A DNA stretch of 64,000 nucleotides, taken from the NCBI RefSeq assembly GCF_008039615.1, contig NZ_VDUZ01000011.1:62001-126000 (forward strand). Reading direction: 5' to 3'. Below the pieces are notes generated by a model. The model ran no database searches. It was given only the letters and a program-made list of their open reading frames with translations, and was not told the DNA's origin. The DNA is from Vineibacter terrae (GTDB lineage: Bacteria; Pseudomonadota; Alphaproteobacteria; Reyranellales; Reyranellaceae). A program made the translations under genes and the position numbers. Positions within the stretch are counted from its first letter, which is position 1. Each line of letters begins with the position of its first letter. This document shows, in pieces, positions 46,022-54,951 of the stretch.

Positions 46022-47563
46022 ATGACCGAGATCAATCGCCGCGACCTGCTGCGCGGCTCCGCCGCGGCCGGCGCGCTGGCGCTGGCAGGCTTGCCGATCG
46101 AGGCGCTCGCCGCCGGCGTGCAGCAGCTCGTGGTGCAGAGCGGGGCGCTCAATTCGCTCGATCCGGCGCACCAGATTTCGGCCGGGGACGAGGGCCGCGT
46201 CGCCATCCTGGTCAGCAACGCGCTGCTGCGCTACGCCGCGGGCGACAAGTTCGACCTGGTGCCCGACCTCGCCACCGGCTACGAGGTCGGCGACGGCGGC
46301 AAGACCTACACCTTCAAGCTGCGCCAGGACGTGCAGTGGCACGGCGGCTTCGGCAAGTTCACGGCCCGCGACGTGAAGTGGTCGATCGAGCGCATCCTCG
46401 ACCCGGCCACCAAGTCGCGCAACGCCGGCCAGTTCAAGGACGTGGCGGGCGTCGACATCGTCGATGACCACACAGTGCGCTTCCGCCTGAAGGAGCCGTC
46501 GGCGGTGTTCCCGCACGCGGTGGCCACGTTCCGCGGCGGCTTCATGATGTGCGAGGCGGCGGCCAAGGCGCAGGGCGCCGACTACGGCAAGATGGTGATC
46601 GGCACCGGTCCCTTCATGCTGGAGAAGGCCGTGCTCGACCAGGAGATCGTGCTCAAGCGCAACGATGCGTATTTCGGCGACAAGCCGAAGCTGGAGAAGA
46701 TCACCTTCCGCGTCATCCGCGAGTCGAGCACCGCGTCGCTGGCCTTCGAGCGCGGCCAGCTCGACCTGATCGACGTCAACGACCGCGAGCAGACCGACCG
46801 CTACGCCAAGGATCCCAAGTCCACGCTCATGATCTCGAGCGTGACCACCGGGCTGTACCTGCTGACCTTCAACACCGCCAAGGCGCCTTTCGACAAGAAG
46901 GAGGTGCGCCAGGCCTTCCAGCACGCCCTCAACAAGAAGGCGATCGTGGATGCCGTCTACGCCCAGCGCGGCCGGGTCGTGGACTCGGTCGTGCCGCCGG
47001 GTGTCGAGGGCTACACCGAGGTCAAGTCGTATCCCTACAACCCCGAGCTGGCGAAGAAGATGCTGGCCGATGCCGGGGTCAAGGACCTCAAGTGCAGCCT
47101 CACCGTGCCCACCAGCTACCAGCGCGAGGCGGTGATGATCCAGGCCCAGCTCAAGCAGGTCGGCATCACGCTCGACATCAAGCTGATCGACCGGCCGACC
47201 TGGTTCCGCGCCCTGGGCCAGTCCGAGCACGACATCATCTGGAATGCGCATTTCCGCGCCCCCGCGGCCGACGCCTTCCTGTACCCAAGCTATCACTCCT
47301 CGAACCAGCCGCCGAAGGGCACGAACTGCGCCTTCTACGCCGGCGTCGACGAGCTGATCGACAAGGCGCGCGTCACTTTCGACGAGAAGGCGCGCACCGA
47401 TCTCTACGCCCAGGCGCTGCGCCGCATCGCCGAAGACAGTCCGGCGATCCCGCTGACCCTGGAGCTGAACACCTACGTCACGCGCAAGTCGGTGAAGGAC
47501 ATCAACGTCTACCGCGTGCCGGAGAATGCGCCCGTGCTGGAACGGGCGTATATCGAGAAGTAG
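46022..47563 (+). CDS. Peptide/opine-type ABC transporter substrate-binding protein
   Basis: A 513-residue family-5 solute-binding protein (DppA/OppA-like). The N-terminus NRRDLLRGSAAAGALALAG is a Tat-type signal with the twin arginine. Family segments include LNSLDPAHQI, DVKWSIERILDP, VIGTGPFMLEKAV and LNKKAIVDAVY. It captures peptides, opines or other small organic compounds for the importer encoded downstream. AAGGAAGG precedes the ATG at 46022; the frame from 45938 is not needed. Confidence 0.93.
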   Translation: MTEINRRDLLRGSAAAGALALAGLPIEALAAGVQQLVVQSGALNSLDPAHQISAGDEGRVAILVSNALLRYAAGDKFDLVPDLATGYEVGDGGKTYTFKLRQDVQWHGGFGKFTARDVKWSIERILDPATKSRNAGQFKDVAGVDIVDDHTVRFRLKEPSAVFPHAVATFRGGFMMCEAAAKAQGADYGKMVIGTGPFMLEKAVLDQEIVLKRNDAYFGDKPKLEKITFRVIRESSTASLAFERGQLDLIDVNDREQTDRYAKDPKSTLMISSVTTGLYLLTFNTAKAPFDKKEVRQAFQHALNKKAIVDAVYAQRGRVVDSVVPPGVEGYTEVKSYPYNPELAKKMLADAGVKDLKCSLTVPTSYQREAVMIQAQLKQVGITLDIKLIDRPTWFRALGQSEHDIIWNAHFRAPAADAFLYPSYHSSNQPPKGTNCAFYAGVDELIDKARVTFDEKARTDLYAQALRRIAEDSPAIPLTLELNTYVTRKSVKDINVYRVPENAPVLERAYIEK

Positions 47564-47632
47564 TTGAGCGCAGCGAAGGACCTTGCGGTGTGTTGTGCGC
47601 GCACGATGGTGCAGGAGAGCGAAGAAGGCTTC

Positions 47633-47734
47633 ACCACAGAGGCACAGAGATCACAGAGAAGCACGGAGATGACGCGTTGCGCGCCTCCGGCATGCAGGAA
47701 ATTTCTTCCTCAGTGACCTCTGTGTCTCTGTGGT
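47633..47734. repeat. Dispersed repeat, family B, copy 2
   Basis: ACCACAGAGGCACAGAGA arm at 47633 and the inverted TCTGTGTCTCTGTGGT arm ending at 47734, around a GCGCGCC-type core. It sits between the binding-protein gene and the first permease gene. Confidence 0.85.
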
Positions 47735-47836
47735 CAATCTTCTCTTGATCGTTCAACAGCGACTCTGCATGAGCTTGACGCGCCGCAAAGTCCTTCGCGC
47801 CACTCGGGACGAAGGTAGGGAAAGTCACCTGCGTTC

Positions 47837-48772
47837 ATGGGCATCCTGATCCGCTTCCTGTCCCAGGCGTTGCCGACCCTGCTGGGGGCAGTCACCATCC
47901 TGTTCCTGCTGCTGCGCATGATCCCCGGCGATCCGGCGCAGGCCATGCTGGGCGCCGATGCGACCGCTGCCGACCTGGCGCGCCTGCGCCAGGACCTCGG
48001 GCTGGATCAGCCGCTATGGGTGCAGTACGGCGTCTTCCTGCGCAGCTTCGTGGTTGGCGACTGGGGCAACTCGATCGTCACCAAGACCCCGGCGCTGGAG
48101 CGGGTGCTCGAGGCCCTGCCCAGCACGCTGATGCTGTGCGTGGCGGCGATCGTGCTGATCATCGCCATCAGCCTGCCTGCCGGCGTCGTGAGCGCCGTGC
48201 GGCGCGACAGCTGGGTGGATTACGGTGTTTCCCTGGTGGTCTTCCTGCTGATGTCGATGCCGCAGTTCTGGCTCGGCCTGCTGCTGCTTCTGGTGCTGTC
48301 CTACTGGCTTGACTGGTTCCCGATCTTCGGCGCCGGCGAGGCCGGCGACCTGCTGTCGCAGCTGCATCACCTCGTGCTGCCGTCGCTGACCCTGGCGGCG
48401 GGCTTCCTCGGGCTGGTGACGCGGCTGACCCGCTCCAGCATGCTGGAAGTGCTGGGCCGCGACTATGTGCGCACGGCGCGCGCCAAGGGCCTGCGCGAGC
48501 CGGTGGTGATCGTGAAGCACGCGCTGCGCAACGCGCTGTTGTCGGTGGTGACGGTGATCGGCCTGACCATGGGCCAGCTGCTGGGCGGCGCCGTGATCGT
48601 CGAGGTGGTGTTCGCGCGGCCCGGCGTCGGCACCATGATCTGGGACGCCATCCTGCAGCGCGACTACCCGCAGGTGCAGGCCGGGGTGGCGGTGTTCGCG
48701 GCGCTGTTCATCGCCACGAACTTCCTCACCGACCTGCTCTACGGCCTGCTCAACCCCCGGATCCGGGTCTGA
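47837..48772 (+). CDS. Peptide-type ABC transporter permease (DppB-like)
   Basis: A 311-residue inner-membrane permease with six spans. It has the N-terminal LLLRMIPGDPAQAMLG motif, VQYGVFLRSFVVGDWGNSI, and the EAA-type loop RTARAKGLREPVVIVKHALRNALL. It pairs with the permease encoded 2 bp downstream. It is separated from the binding-protein gene by a family B repeat. Confidence 0.94.
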   Translation: MGILIRFLSQALPTLLGAVTILFLLLRMIPGDPAQAMLGADATAADLARLRQDLGLDQPLWVQYGVFLRSFVVGDWGNSIVTKTPALERVLEALPSTLMLCVAAIVLIIAISLPAGVVSAVRRDSWVDYGVSLVVFLLMSMPQFWLGLLLLLVLSYWLDWFPIFGAGEAGDLLSQLHHLVLPSLTLAAGFLGLVTRLTRSSMLEVLGRDYVRTARAKGLREPVVIVKHALRNALLSVVTVIGLTMGQLLGGAVIVEVVFARPGVGTMIWDAILQRDYPQVQAGVAVFAALFIATNFLTDLLYGLLNPRIRV

Positions 48773-48774
48773 CC

Positions 48775-49605
48775 ATGCCGGCGCTCATCCTGAAGAAGCC
48801 CAAGGCGCTGGCCGGCCTGCTGCTGGTCGCCGTCATGGTGCTGCTGGCGCTGCTGGCGCCGTGGATCGCGCCCTACGATCCGCTGGCGCTCGATCCGGCG
48901 GTCAGCAACCAGGCGCCGTCGGCGCAGTTCTGGCTGGGCACCGACTTCTTCGGCCGCGATGTGCTGTCGCGCATGATCTGGGGCGCGCGCCCGTCGCTGC
49001 TGATCGGCTTCTCCAGCGTCGCCATCGGCTGCCTGATCGGCGCCGCCATCGGCCTCGCGGCGGGCTATTTCCGCGGCTGGGTCGACACGGTGCTGATGCG
49101 GCCGGTCGACGTGCTGCTGAGCTTCCCGATCGTGGTGCTGGCCCTGGCGCTGGTCGCGGCGCTGGGTCCCAGCCTGCTCAACCTGATCCTCACCATCAGC
49201 CTGCTGTTCGTGCCGCGCTTCGCGCGCGTGGTGCGGGCTGAGGCGATGGCGCTGCGCGAGCTGGACTACATCGACGCCGCGCGCGTGGCAGGCCAGACGC
49301 CCGTCGTGATCATCATGCGCCACGTGCTGCCCAATGCGCTGGCGCAGATCATCGTCACCTGCACGGTGTTCATGGCCAACGCGATCCTGGTCGAGGCCGG
49401 CCTGTCGTTCCTCGGCGTCGGGGTGACGCCGCCCGAACCGTCCTGGGGCAACATGCTGGCGGAAGGGCGCAACAACATCCTGGGGGCGCCGTGGCTCACG
49501 ACCTTCCCCGGCGTGATGCTGACCCTGACCCTGATCGGCTTCAACCTGCTGGGCGACGCCCTGCGCGACATCCTCGACCCGCGCCTGCGCGGCCTGCAGG
49601 CCTGA
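48775..49605 (+). CDS. Peptide-type ABC transporter permease (DppC-like)
   Basis: A 276-residue permease. The PYDPLALD..VSNQAPSAQFWLGTDFFGRDVLSRMIWGAR segment and the loop YIDAARVAGQTPVVIIMRHVLPNALA are typical of DppC. It forms the heterodimeric channel with the DppB-like protein. The gene starts 2 bp after that permease gene. Confidence 0.94.
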   Translation: MPALILKKPKALAGLLLVAVMVLLALLAPWIAPYDPLALDPAVSNQAPSAQFWLGTDFFGRDVLSRMIWGARPSLLIGFSSVAIGCLIGAAIGLAAGYFRGWVDTVLMRPVDVLLSFPIVVLALALVAALGPSLLNLILTISLLFVPRFARVVRAEAMALRELDYIDAARVAGQTPVVIIMRHVLPNALAQIIVTCTVFMANAILVEAGLSFLGVGVTPPEPSWGNMLAEGRNNILGAPWLTTFPGVMLTLTLIGFNLLGDALRDILDPRLRGLQA

Positions 49606-49644
49606 GGAGGACGCGATGAAGCCGGCGCTCCACCTTGAAGGCAA

Positions 49645-49757
49645 ACCACAGAGGCACAGAGACACAGAGGTTGCACAGAGAAAGCCTTCAGGCGCGCCGC
49701 AGGCGCGCAACCTGATCATGCTCTGTGCTTTTCTCTGTGCCTCTGTGTCTCTGTGGT
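49645..49757. repeat. Dispersed repeat, family B, copy 3
   Basis: ACCACAGAGGCACAGAGAC arm at 49645 and the inverted arm ending CTCTGTGTCTCTGTGGT at 49757, around GCGCGCCGCAGGCGCGC. It lies between the DppC-like and the first ATPase gene, within one importer unit. Confidence 0.88.
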
Positions 49758-49820
49758 TAGTCTTCATGGAGACAAACGTGCACCTGTTCGGAGCAAACCC
49801 GACAGGCGGCGAGGCCTGAC

Positions 49821-50795
49821 ATGGCGCTGCTCGCGGTCAGCAATCTTGCCACCGAGTTCAAGACCCAGGCCGGTCCGCGCCGCGCGGTCGACGGCGTCAG
49901 CTTCGCCGTCGAGCGCGGCGAGGTGCTGGGCATCGTCGGCGAGAGCGGCTCGGGCAAGAGCGTGACGGCGCTCTCGATCATGGGCCTGATCGACCCGCAG
50001 GTCGGGCGCATCGCGGGCGGCTCGATCAGCTTCGACGGCCAGGATCTCGTCGGCCTGAGGCTGGCCGAGCTGCAGGCGCTGCGCGGCAGGCGCATCTCCA
50101 TGATCTTCCAGGAGCCGCTGTCGGCGCTCAACCCGTGCTACACGATCGGCGACCAGATCGGCGAGGTCTTCGTGGCCCATGGCGACGGCGCCGGCCCGGC
50201 GACCCGGGGGCGCGTGCTGGAGCTGCTGAAGCTGGTGCACATCCCCGATCCCGAGGGCATCCTGCGGCGCTATCCGCACGAGATCAGCGGCGGCATGCGC
50301 CAGCGCGCGATGATCGCCATGGCGCTGGCCTACACGCCGGACCTGCTGATCGCCGACGAGCCCACCACGGCGCTTGATGTCACCATCCAGGCCCAGGTGC
50401 TGAACCTGATCGACCGGCTGCGCCGCGAGCTGAAGCTGGCCGTGATGCTGATTACGCACGATATCGGCATCGTGGCGCAATACGCCGACCGCGTCGCGGT
50501 GATGTATGGCGGCCGCATCGTCGAGACCGGCCCGGCCGAGACCTTGCTGATTGCGCCGCAGCATCCCTACACGATCGGGCTGCTGGCGTCGGTGCCGCGT
50601 CTGGGCACCGGGCGGTCGCGCGAGCGTCTGCGCGAGATCCCCGGCACCGTGCCTTCGATCACCGAATTGGTGCCGGGCTGCCGCTTCGCGCCGCGCTGTG
50701 CGCATCGCATGGCGCGCTGCGGCGAGCAGGCGCCGCCGCTGGAGGCGCGCGCGGCCGGGCATGACGCGGCGTGCTGGTGGACGGGGGCGGCATGA
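49821..50795 (+). CDS. Peptide-type ABC transporter ATPase (DppD-like)
   Basis: A 324-residue ATPase. Walker A is GESGSGKS, the ABC signature is ISGGMRQR, Walker B ends LLIADEPTTALD, and the C-terminal oligopeptide-transport extension has VPGCRFAPRCAHRM with the Cys residues typical of the family. GAGG precedes the ATG. It overlaps the next ATPase gene by 4 bp. Confidence 0.95.
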   Translation: MALLAVSNLATEFKTQAGPRRAVDGVSFAVERGEVLGIVGESGSGKSVTALSIMGLIDPQVGRIAGGSISFDGQDLVGLRLAELQALRGRRISMIFQEPLSALNPCYTIGDQIGEVFVAHGDGAGPATRGRVLELLKLVHIPDPEGILRRYPHEISGGMRQRAMIAMALAYTPDLLIADEPTTALDVTIQAQVLNLIDRLRRELKLAVMLITHDIGIVAQYADRVAVMYGGRIVETGPAETLLIAPQHPYTIGLLASVPRLGTGRSRERLREIPGTVPSITELVPGCRFAPRCAHRMARCGEQAPPLEARAAGHDAACWWTGAA

Positions 50796-51766
50796 GCGGG
50801 ACGGAAGACCTGCTGCTCGAGGTCAGCGCGCTCTCGATGCGCTATCCGGTGCGCCGCCGCTCGCCGTTCGCCGAGCGGCGCTATGTGCATGCCGTGAACG
50901 GCATCGATATCCGCCTGCGCCGCGGCGAGACCCTGGGCATCGTGGGCGAGAGCGGCTGCGGCAAGACCACCCTGGCGCGCTGCATCCTGCGGCTGCTGGA
51001 GCCGACCGGCGGCCGCATCGTGCTCGACGGCCGCGACATCACCCATGCCCGGGGGCGCGCGCTGCGCGCGGCGCGGCGCGACATGCAGTTCGTGTTCCAG
51101 GACCCGTATGCCTCCCTCGACCCGCGGCTGCGCGCCGTCGAGCTGGTGCGCGAGCCGCTGGATGCGCTGTCTGGCCTGTCGCGCGCCGAGGCCACCGAAC
51201 GCGCGATCGCCCTGCTGGAGAAGGTCGGCCTGACGCGGGCGCAGGCGCTGCGCTATCCGCACCAGTTCTCCGGCGGCCAGCGCCAGCGCATCGGCATCGC
51301 CCGCGCGCTGGCGCTGAACCCCAAGCTGGTGCTGGCCGACGAGCCGGTGAGCGCGCTCGACGTCTCGATCCGGGCCCAGATCCTGAACCTGATGGCCGAC
51401 CTGCGCCAGGAGCTGGGGCTGAGCTACATCGTGATCTCGCATGACCTGGCGATCATCGACTATGTCTGCGACCGCGTGGCCATCATCTATCTCGGCCGCA
51501 TCGTGGAGCAGGGCGGGGTGGCCGAGGTCTTCAGCCGGCCGCGCCATCCCTACACGCAGGCGCTGCTGGCGGCGATCCCGCATCACGATCCGCGCCAGCG
51601 CCGGCGCACCGCCGAGATCACCGGCGACCTGCCCAACCCGACCGCGCCGCCGCCCGGCTGCGCCTTCCATCCCCGCTGCCCCAAGGCCACCGACCTGTGC
51701 AAGCGCCAGGCGCCGCTTCCCGTCGCCACCGGCGGCCACGAAGTCGCCTGCCACCATGCCGACTAG
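50792..51766 (+). CDS. Peptide-type ABC transporter ATPase (DppF-like)
   Basis: A 324-residue ATPase paired with the DppD-like protein. Walker A GESGCGKTT, signature FSGGQRQR, Walker B LVLADEPVSALD, and the C-terminal PPGCAFHPRCPKATDLC Cys motif. The start ATG lies in the stop of the previous gene (ATGA). It completes the importer. Confidence 0.95.
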   Translation: MSGTEDLLLEVSALSMRYPVRRRSPFAERRYVHAVNGIDIRLRRGETLGIVGESGCGKTTLARCILRLLEPTGGRIVLDGRDITHARGRALRAARRDMQFVFQDPYASLDPRLRAVELVREPLDALSGLSRAEATERAIALLEKVGLTRAQALRYPHQFSGGQRQRIGIARALALNPKLVLADEPVSALDVSIRAQILNLMADLRQELGLSYIVISHDLAIIDYVCDRVAIIYLGRIVEQGGVAEVFSRPRHPYTQALLAAIPHHDPRQRRRTAEITGDLPNPTAPPPGCAFHPRCPKATDLCKRQAPLPVATGGHEVACHHAD

Positions 51767-51794
51767 CCACCGTGCGACCGGGAGATGAAGACTC

Positions 51795-51920
51795 ACCACA
51801 GAGGCACAGAGGCACAGAGGCACAGAGACACAGAGGAAGCACAGAGAACTGCTTTCTCGCGCGCCGAAGGCGCGCAGTCTTTTCTCTCTGTGTTCCTCTG
51901 TGTCTCTGTGCCTCTGTGGT
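51795..51920. repeat. Dispersed repeat, family B, copy 4
   Basis: The left arm has AGAGGCAC repeated in tandem (ACCACAGAGGCACAGAGG then GCACAGAGGCACAGAGAC), with a GCGCGCCGAAGGCGCGC core and a right arm ending CTGTGCCTCTGTGGT at 51920. It lies between the second ATPase gene and the GlcD-like gene. Confidence 0.88.
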
Positions 51921-51991
51921 GAATCTTCCTCTTCCCGTCCCGACCCCGCCAACCGACGTGCTCGACGCACCGGCGACATTGGAGACACCCC

Positions 51992-53359
51992 ATGCACCCC
52001 GTCGTTGACCTGATCCGCGAGAAGCTCGGCGACACGGCGGTGCTGACCGGCGATGACGTCACCGCCCGGCCGGTGTCGCGCATCATCAAGAGCGGCTGCG
52101 CCGCCATGGCCATCATCCGCCCCAGGAGCACCGAGGAGGTCGCGCTGGTGATGCGGCTGTGCCATGACGCCGGCGTCGCGGTGGTGCCGCGCGGCGGCAT
52201 GACCGGGCTGGTCGGCGGCACGCTGGTGGGGCCGCACGAGATCGCGCTGTCGCTGGAGCGCATGACCGGCATCGAGGAGGTCGACACGCTGACCCAGACC
52301 ATGACGGTGCAGGCCGGCGTGCCGCTGCAGGCGATCCAGGACGCCGCCGCGGCCCACGACCTGCTGTTCCCGCTCGATCTGGGGGCCCGCGGCTCGGCCA
52401 CCATCGGCGGCAACATCGCCACCAACGCCGGCGGCAACAAGGTGCTGCGCTACGGCATGGTGCGCGACATGGTGCTGGGCCTGGAGGCGGTCCTGCCCGA
52501 CGGCGAGATCGTGTCCTCGATGTTCAAGATCCTGAAGAACAACACCGGGGTCGACCTCAAGCAGCTCTTCATCGGCACCGAGGGCACGCTGGGCATCGTC
52601 ACCCGCGCCGTGCTGCGCCTGCAGCCGGCGCCGCGCTCGCGCCAGACCATGCTGGGCGCCTTCCGCGACTTTGCCGCCGTCACCCGGATGCTGGCCCATA
52701 TGCGCGCCGCCTCCGGCGGCAACCTCAGCTCCTACGAGGTGATGTGGCGCGACTACTACATGCTGCTCACCGCGCCCGGCCGCCACGCGCCGCCGCTCGA
52801 CCAGAACCATCCCTTCTACGCCCTGGTCGAATGCGAGGGCGCCGACCCGGCCGGCGATGACGCCGCCTTCCAGGCGCATCTCGAGGCGGCGATGGAGCGG
52901 GGCTGGCTGGCCGACGCGGTGATCGCGCGCTCCGAGGCCGAGCGCCTGCAGCTGTGGCGCATCCGCGACGACGTGCACTACCTGACGACGCTGTCGCCGC
53001 TGTTCGTCTTCGACGTCAGCCTGCCGGTCTCGGCGATGGACGCCTACGTCAAGGATCTGCGCGCCGCGCTTCAGCGGCGCTGGGCGGACCCGACCCTGAT
53101 CTCCTACGGCCATCTCGGCGACGGCAACCTGCACCTGGCGCTGTCCTGCGGCACCGCCGCCGACAAGGAAGCGGTCGAGCAGCTGGTCTACACGCCGCTG
53201 CAGGCGCTGCGCGGCTCGGTCTCGGCCGAGCACGGCATCGGCGTCGACAAGAAGAAGTATCTCGGCGTGACCCGCACCCCGGCCGAGATCAGGCTGATGC
53301 GGGCGTTGAAGGCCGCCATCGACCCCGCCGGCCGCCTGAACCCGGGCAAGATCGTGTGA
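51992..53359 (+). CDS. FAD-linked oxidase (GlcD/D-lactate dehydrogenase-like)
   Basis: A 455-residue flavoprotein. The FAD-binding part has PRSTEEVALVMRLCHDAGVAVVPRGG and GGNIATNAGGNKVLRYG; the C-terminal part has SYGHLGDGNLHLAL and AEHGIGVDKK, as in glycolate oxidase GlcD and D-2-hydroxyglutarate dehydrogenases. It probably oxidises a D-2-hydroxy acid. The partner subunits GlcE/GlcF are absent, so it is more likely a single-subunit D-2-hydroxy-acid dehydrogenase. GGAG precedes the ATG. Confidence 0.9.
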   Translation: MHPVVDLIREKLGDTAVLTGDDVTARPVSRIIKSGCAAMAIIRPRSTEEVALVMRLCHDAGVAVVPRGGMTGLVGGTLVGPHEIALSLERMTGIEEVDTLTQTMTVQAGVPLQAIQDAAAAHDLLFPLDLGARGSATIGGNIATNAGGNKVLRYGMVRDMVLGLEAVLPDGEIVSSMFKILKNNTGVDLKQLFIGTEGTLGIVTRAVLRLQPAPRSRQTMLGAFRDFAAVTRMLAHMRAASGGNLSSYEVMWRDYYMLLTAPGRHAPPLDQNHPFYALVECEGADPAGDDAAFQAHLEAAMERGWLADAVIARSEAERLQLWRIRDDVHYLTTLSPLFVFDVSLPVSAMDAYVKDLRAALQRRWADPTLISYGHLGDGNLHLALSCGTAADKEAVEQLVYTPLQALRGSVSAEHGIGVDKKKYLGVTRTPAEIRLMRALKAAIDPAGRLNPGKIV

Positions 53360-53441
53360 CCGGCCAAGCTATGATCGGCTATCCTGTCGCCCGGTGCGAA
53401 GCGAGGCATGCTGCGGTGGCGGATGGATCGCAAGAAGACAA

Positions 53442-53546
53442 ACCACAGAGGCACAGAGGCACAGAGCTTCACCGAGAGGCAGTAGCGCGCCGAAGGCGCG
53501 CAGTCTTTTTTCTCTGTGCTCCTCTGTGTCTCTGTGCCTCTGTGGT
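53442..53546. repeat. Dispersed repeat, family B, copy 5
   Basis: ACCACAGAGGCACAGAGGC arm, a GCGCGCCGAAGGCGCGC core and an inverted arm ending GTGCCTCTGTGGT. It lies between the GlcD-like and monooxygenase genes. Confidence 0.88.
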
Positions 53547-53597
53547 GAAGTCTTCGCGTCTCCACACCATGAGCTTGGCGTATAGGCGAGAACGAGC

Positions 53598-54773
53598 ATG
53601 ACTGATCATCCGATCCTGATCTCCGGCGGCGGCATCGGCGGCCTGGCGGCGGCCCTGGGCCTGGCGAACAAGGGCTTTGCCGTGACCGTGCTGGAGCAGG
53701 CGGCGTCGCTGGGCGAGATCGGCGCCGGCATCCAGATCGGGCCCAACGCCTTCCACGCCTTCGATCGCCTGGGCGTCGGCCCGGCGGCGCGCGCCAAGGC
53801 GGTCTATGTCGATGCGCTGGTGCTGATGGACGCGCTGTCCGACGAGCAGGTCTGCGCCATCCCGCTCGACGAGCCGTTCCGCCGGCGCTTCGGCAATCCC
53901 TATGCCGTGGTCCATCGCGCCGACCTGCACGGCGTGCTGGTCGATGCCTGCCGCGCCCATGCCCGCGTGAGCTTGCGCACCGGCGCGCGCGTGTCGGGCT
54001 ACGCCCAGGACGGCTCAGGCGTCACCGCGACCCTGGCCGATGGCGAGGCCCTCAAGGGCATGGCGCTGATCGGCGCCGACGGCCTGCACTCGGCGATCCG
54101 CGCCCAGCTGGTGGGTGACGGCGCGCCCGTCGTGTCCGGCCACACCACCTTCCGTTCCGTCATCGCCACCGGGCTCATGCCCGAGGCCCTGCGCTGGAAC
54201 GGCGCCACGCTGTGGGCCGGGCCGAAATGCCATATCGTCCACTACCCGCTGCAGGGCTGGAAGGTGTTCAACCTGGTGGCGACGGTCCAGAACGATGCCA
54301 CTGAGGCGGTGGCCGGCGAGCCGGTGCCCACCGAGCTGGTGCATCGCAGCTTCGCGCATCTGGCGTCGCGGGCGCAGAGCATCATCCACGCCGCCGGGAG
54401 CTGGAAGCGCTGGGTGCTGTGCGATCGCGAGCCGCAGGAGAAATGGGTCGACGGCCGCGTCACGCTGCTGGGCGACGCGGCGCATCCCATGCTGCAGTAC
54501 ATGGCGCAGGGCGCCTGCATGGCCCTGGAGGACGCGGTCTGCCTGGCCGAGTCGGTGGCGGCGAACACCAGCGATATCGCTGCCGGCCTGGAGGCCTACC
54601 GCCAGGAGCGCCTGCCGCGCACCACGCGCCTGCAGCTCTCCTCGCGCGCGATCGGCGAATACGTCTACCATCCCGACGGCGCCCGCCGCCTGGCGCGCAA
54701 CGCCTGGCTGAAGGCCAAGAGCCCGACCGAGTTCTACGACAGCCTGCAATGGCTCTACGGCGCCCGCGGCTGA
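53598..54773 (+). CDS. FAD-dependent aromatic monooxygenase (salicylate/3-hydroxybenzoate 6-hydroxylase-like)
   Basis: A 391-residue flavin monooxygenase. GGGIGGLAAALGLANKG is the FAD-binding N-terminus, the middle has ALIGADGLHSAIR (the DG motif), and LLGDAAHPMLQYMAQGACMALEDAV is the GD motif with an extra MLQYMAQGA stretch common in 3-hydroxybenzoate 6-hydroxylases. It hydroxylates an aromatic ring with NAD(P)H and O2. It follows the GlcD-like gene and may be co-expressed with the importer. Confidence 0.9.
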   Translation: MTDHPILISGGGIGGLAAALGLANKGFAVTVLEQAASLGEIGAGIQIGPNAFHAFDRLGVGPAARAKAVYVDALVLMDALSDEQVCAIPLDEPFRRRFGNPYAVVHRADLHGVLVDACRAHARVSLRTGARVSGYAQDGSGVTATLADGEALKGMALIGADGLHSAIRAQLVGDGAPVVSGHTTFRSVIATGLMPEALRWNGATLWAGPKCHIVHYPLQGWKVFNLVATVQNDATEAVAGEPVPTELVHRSFAHLASRAQSIIHAAGSWKRWVLCDREPQEKWVDGRVTLLGDAAHPMLQYMAQGACMALEDAVCLAESVAANTSDIAAGLEAYRQERLPRTTRLQLSSRAIGEYVYHPDGARRLARNAWLKAKSPTEFYDSLQWLYGARG

Positions 54774-54785
54774 CGGGTTGATGAT

Positions 54786-54808
54786 CCTCTCCCGCTTTGC
54801 GGGAGAGG
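54786..54808. repeat. Short hairpin, family C, copy 2
   Basis: CCTCTCCCGC / GCGGGAGAGG hairpin 13 bp after the monooxygenase stop codon. It is the outer part of family C only, and may terminate the transcript. Confidence 0.65.
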
Positions 54809-54857
54809 ACGGGGCCGGTCGCGCCCGGCACGACGGAAGACCCGGTTCCACCACAAG

Positions 54858-54874
54858 ACTGGAAATTTTCTAAA
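54858..54874. promoter_or_regulatory. Possible Irr box before the rubrerythrin-like gene
   Basis: ACTGGAA-ATT-TTCTAAA fits the alphaproteobacterial Irr (ICE) consensus TTTAGAA-N3-TTCTAAA in the whole right half and in 4 of 7 left-half bases, with the exact 3-bp spacer. It lies ~80 bp before the gene, next to a TTGACT -35-like hexamer (54879). Confidence 0.35.
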
Positions 54875-54951
54875 CTGTTTGACTCCCGGTTCCGGCGGGC
54901 GCACACAGTCCTCATCGTCACTGGCTTTTCCGACCAGGCTGAGGAGGGGAC

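Noticed and set aside
51795-51920. CRISPR-like array
   Set aside because: The short AGAGGCAC units are tandem parts of repeat family B with an inverted partner arm; there are no regular spacers and no cas genes.
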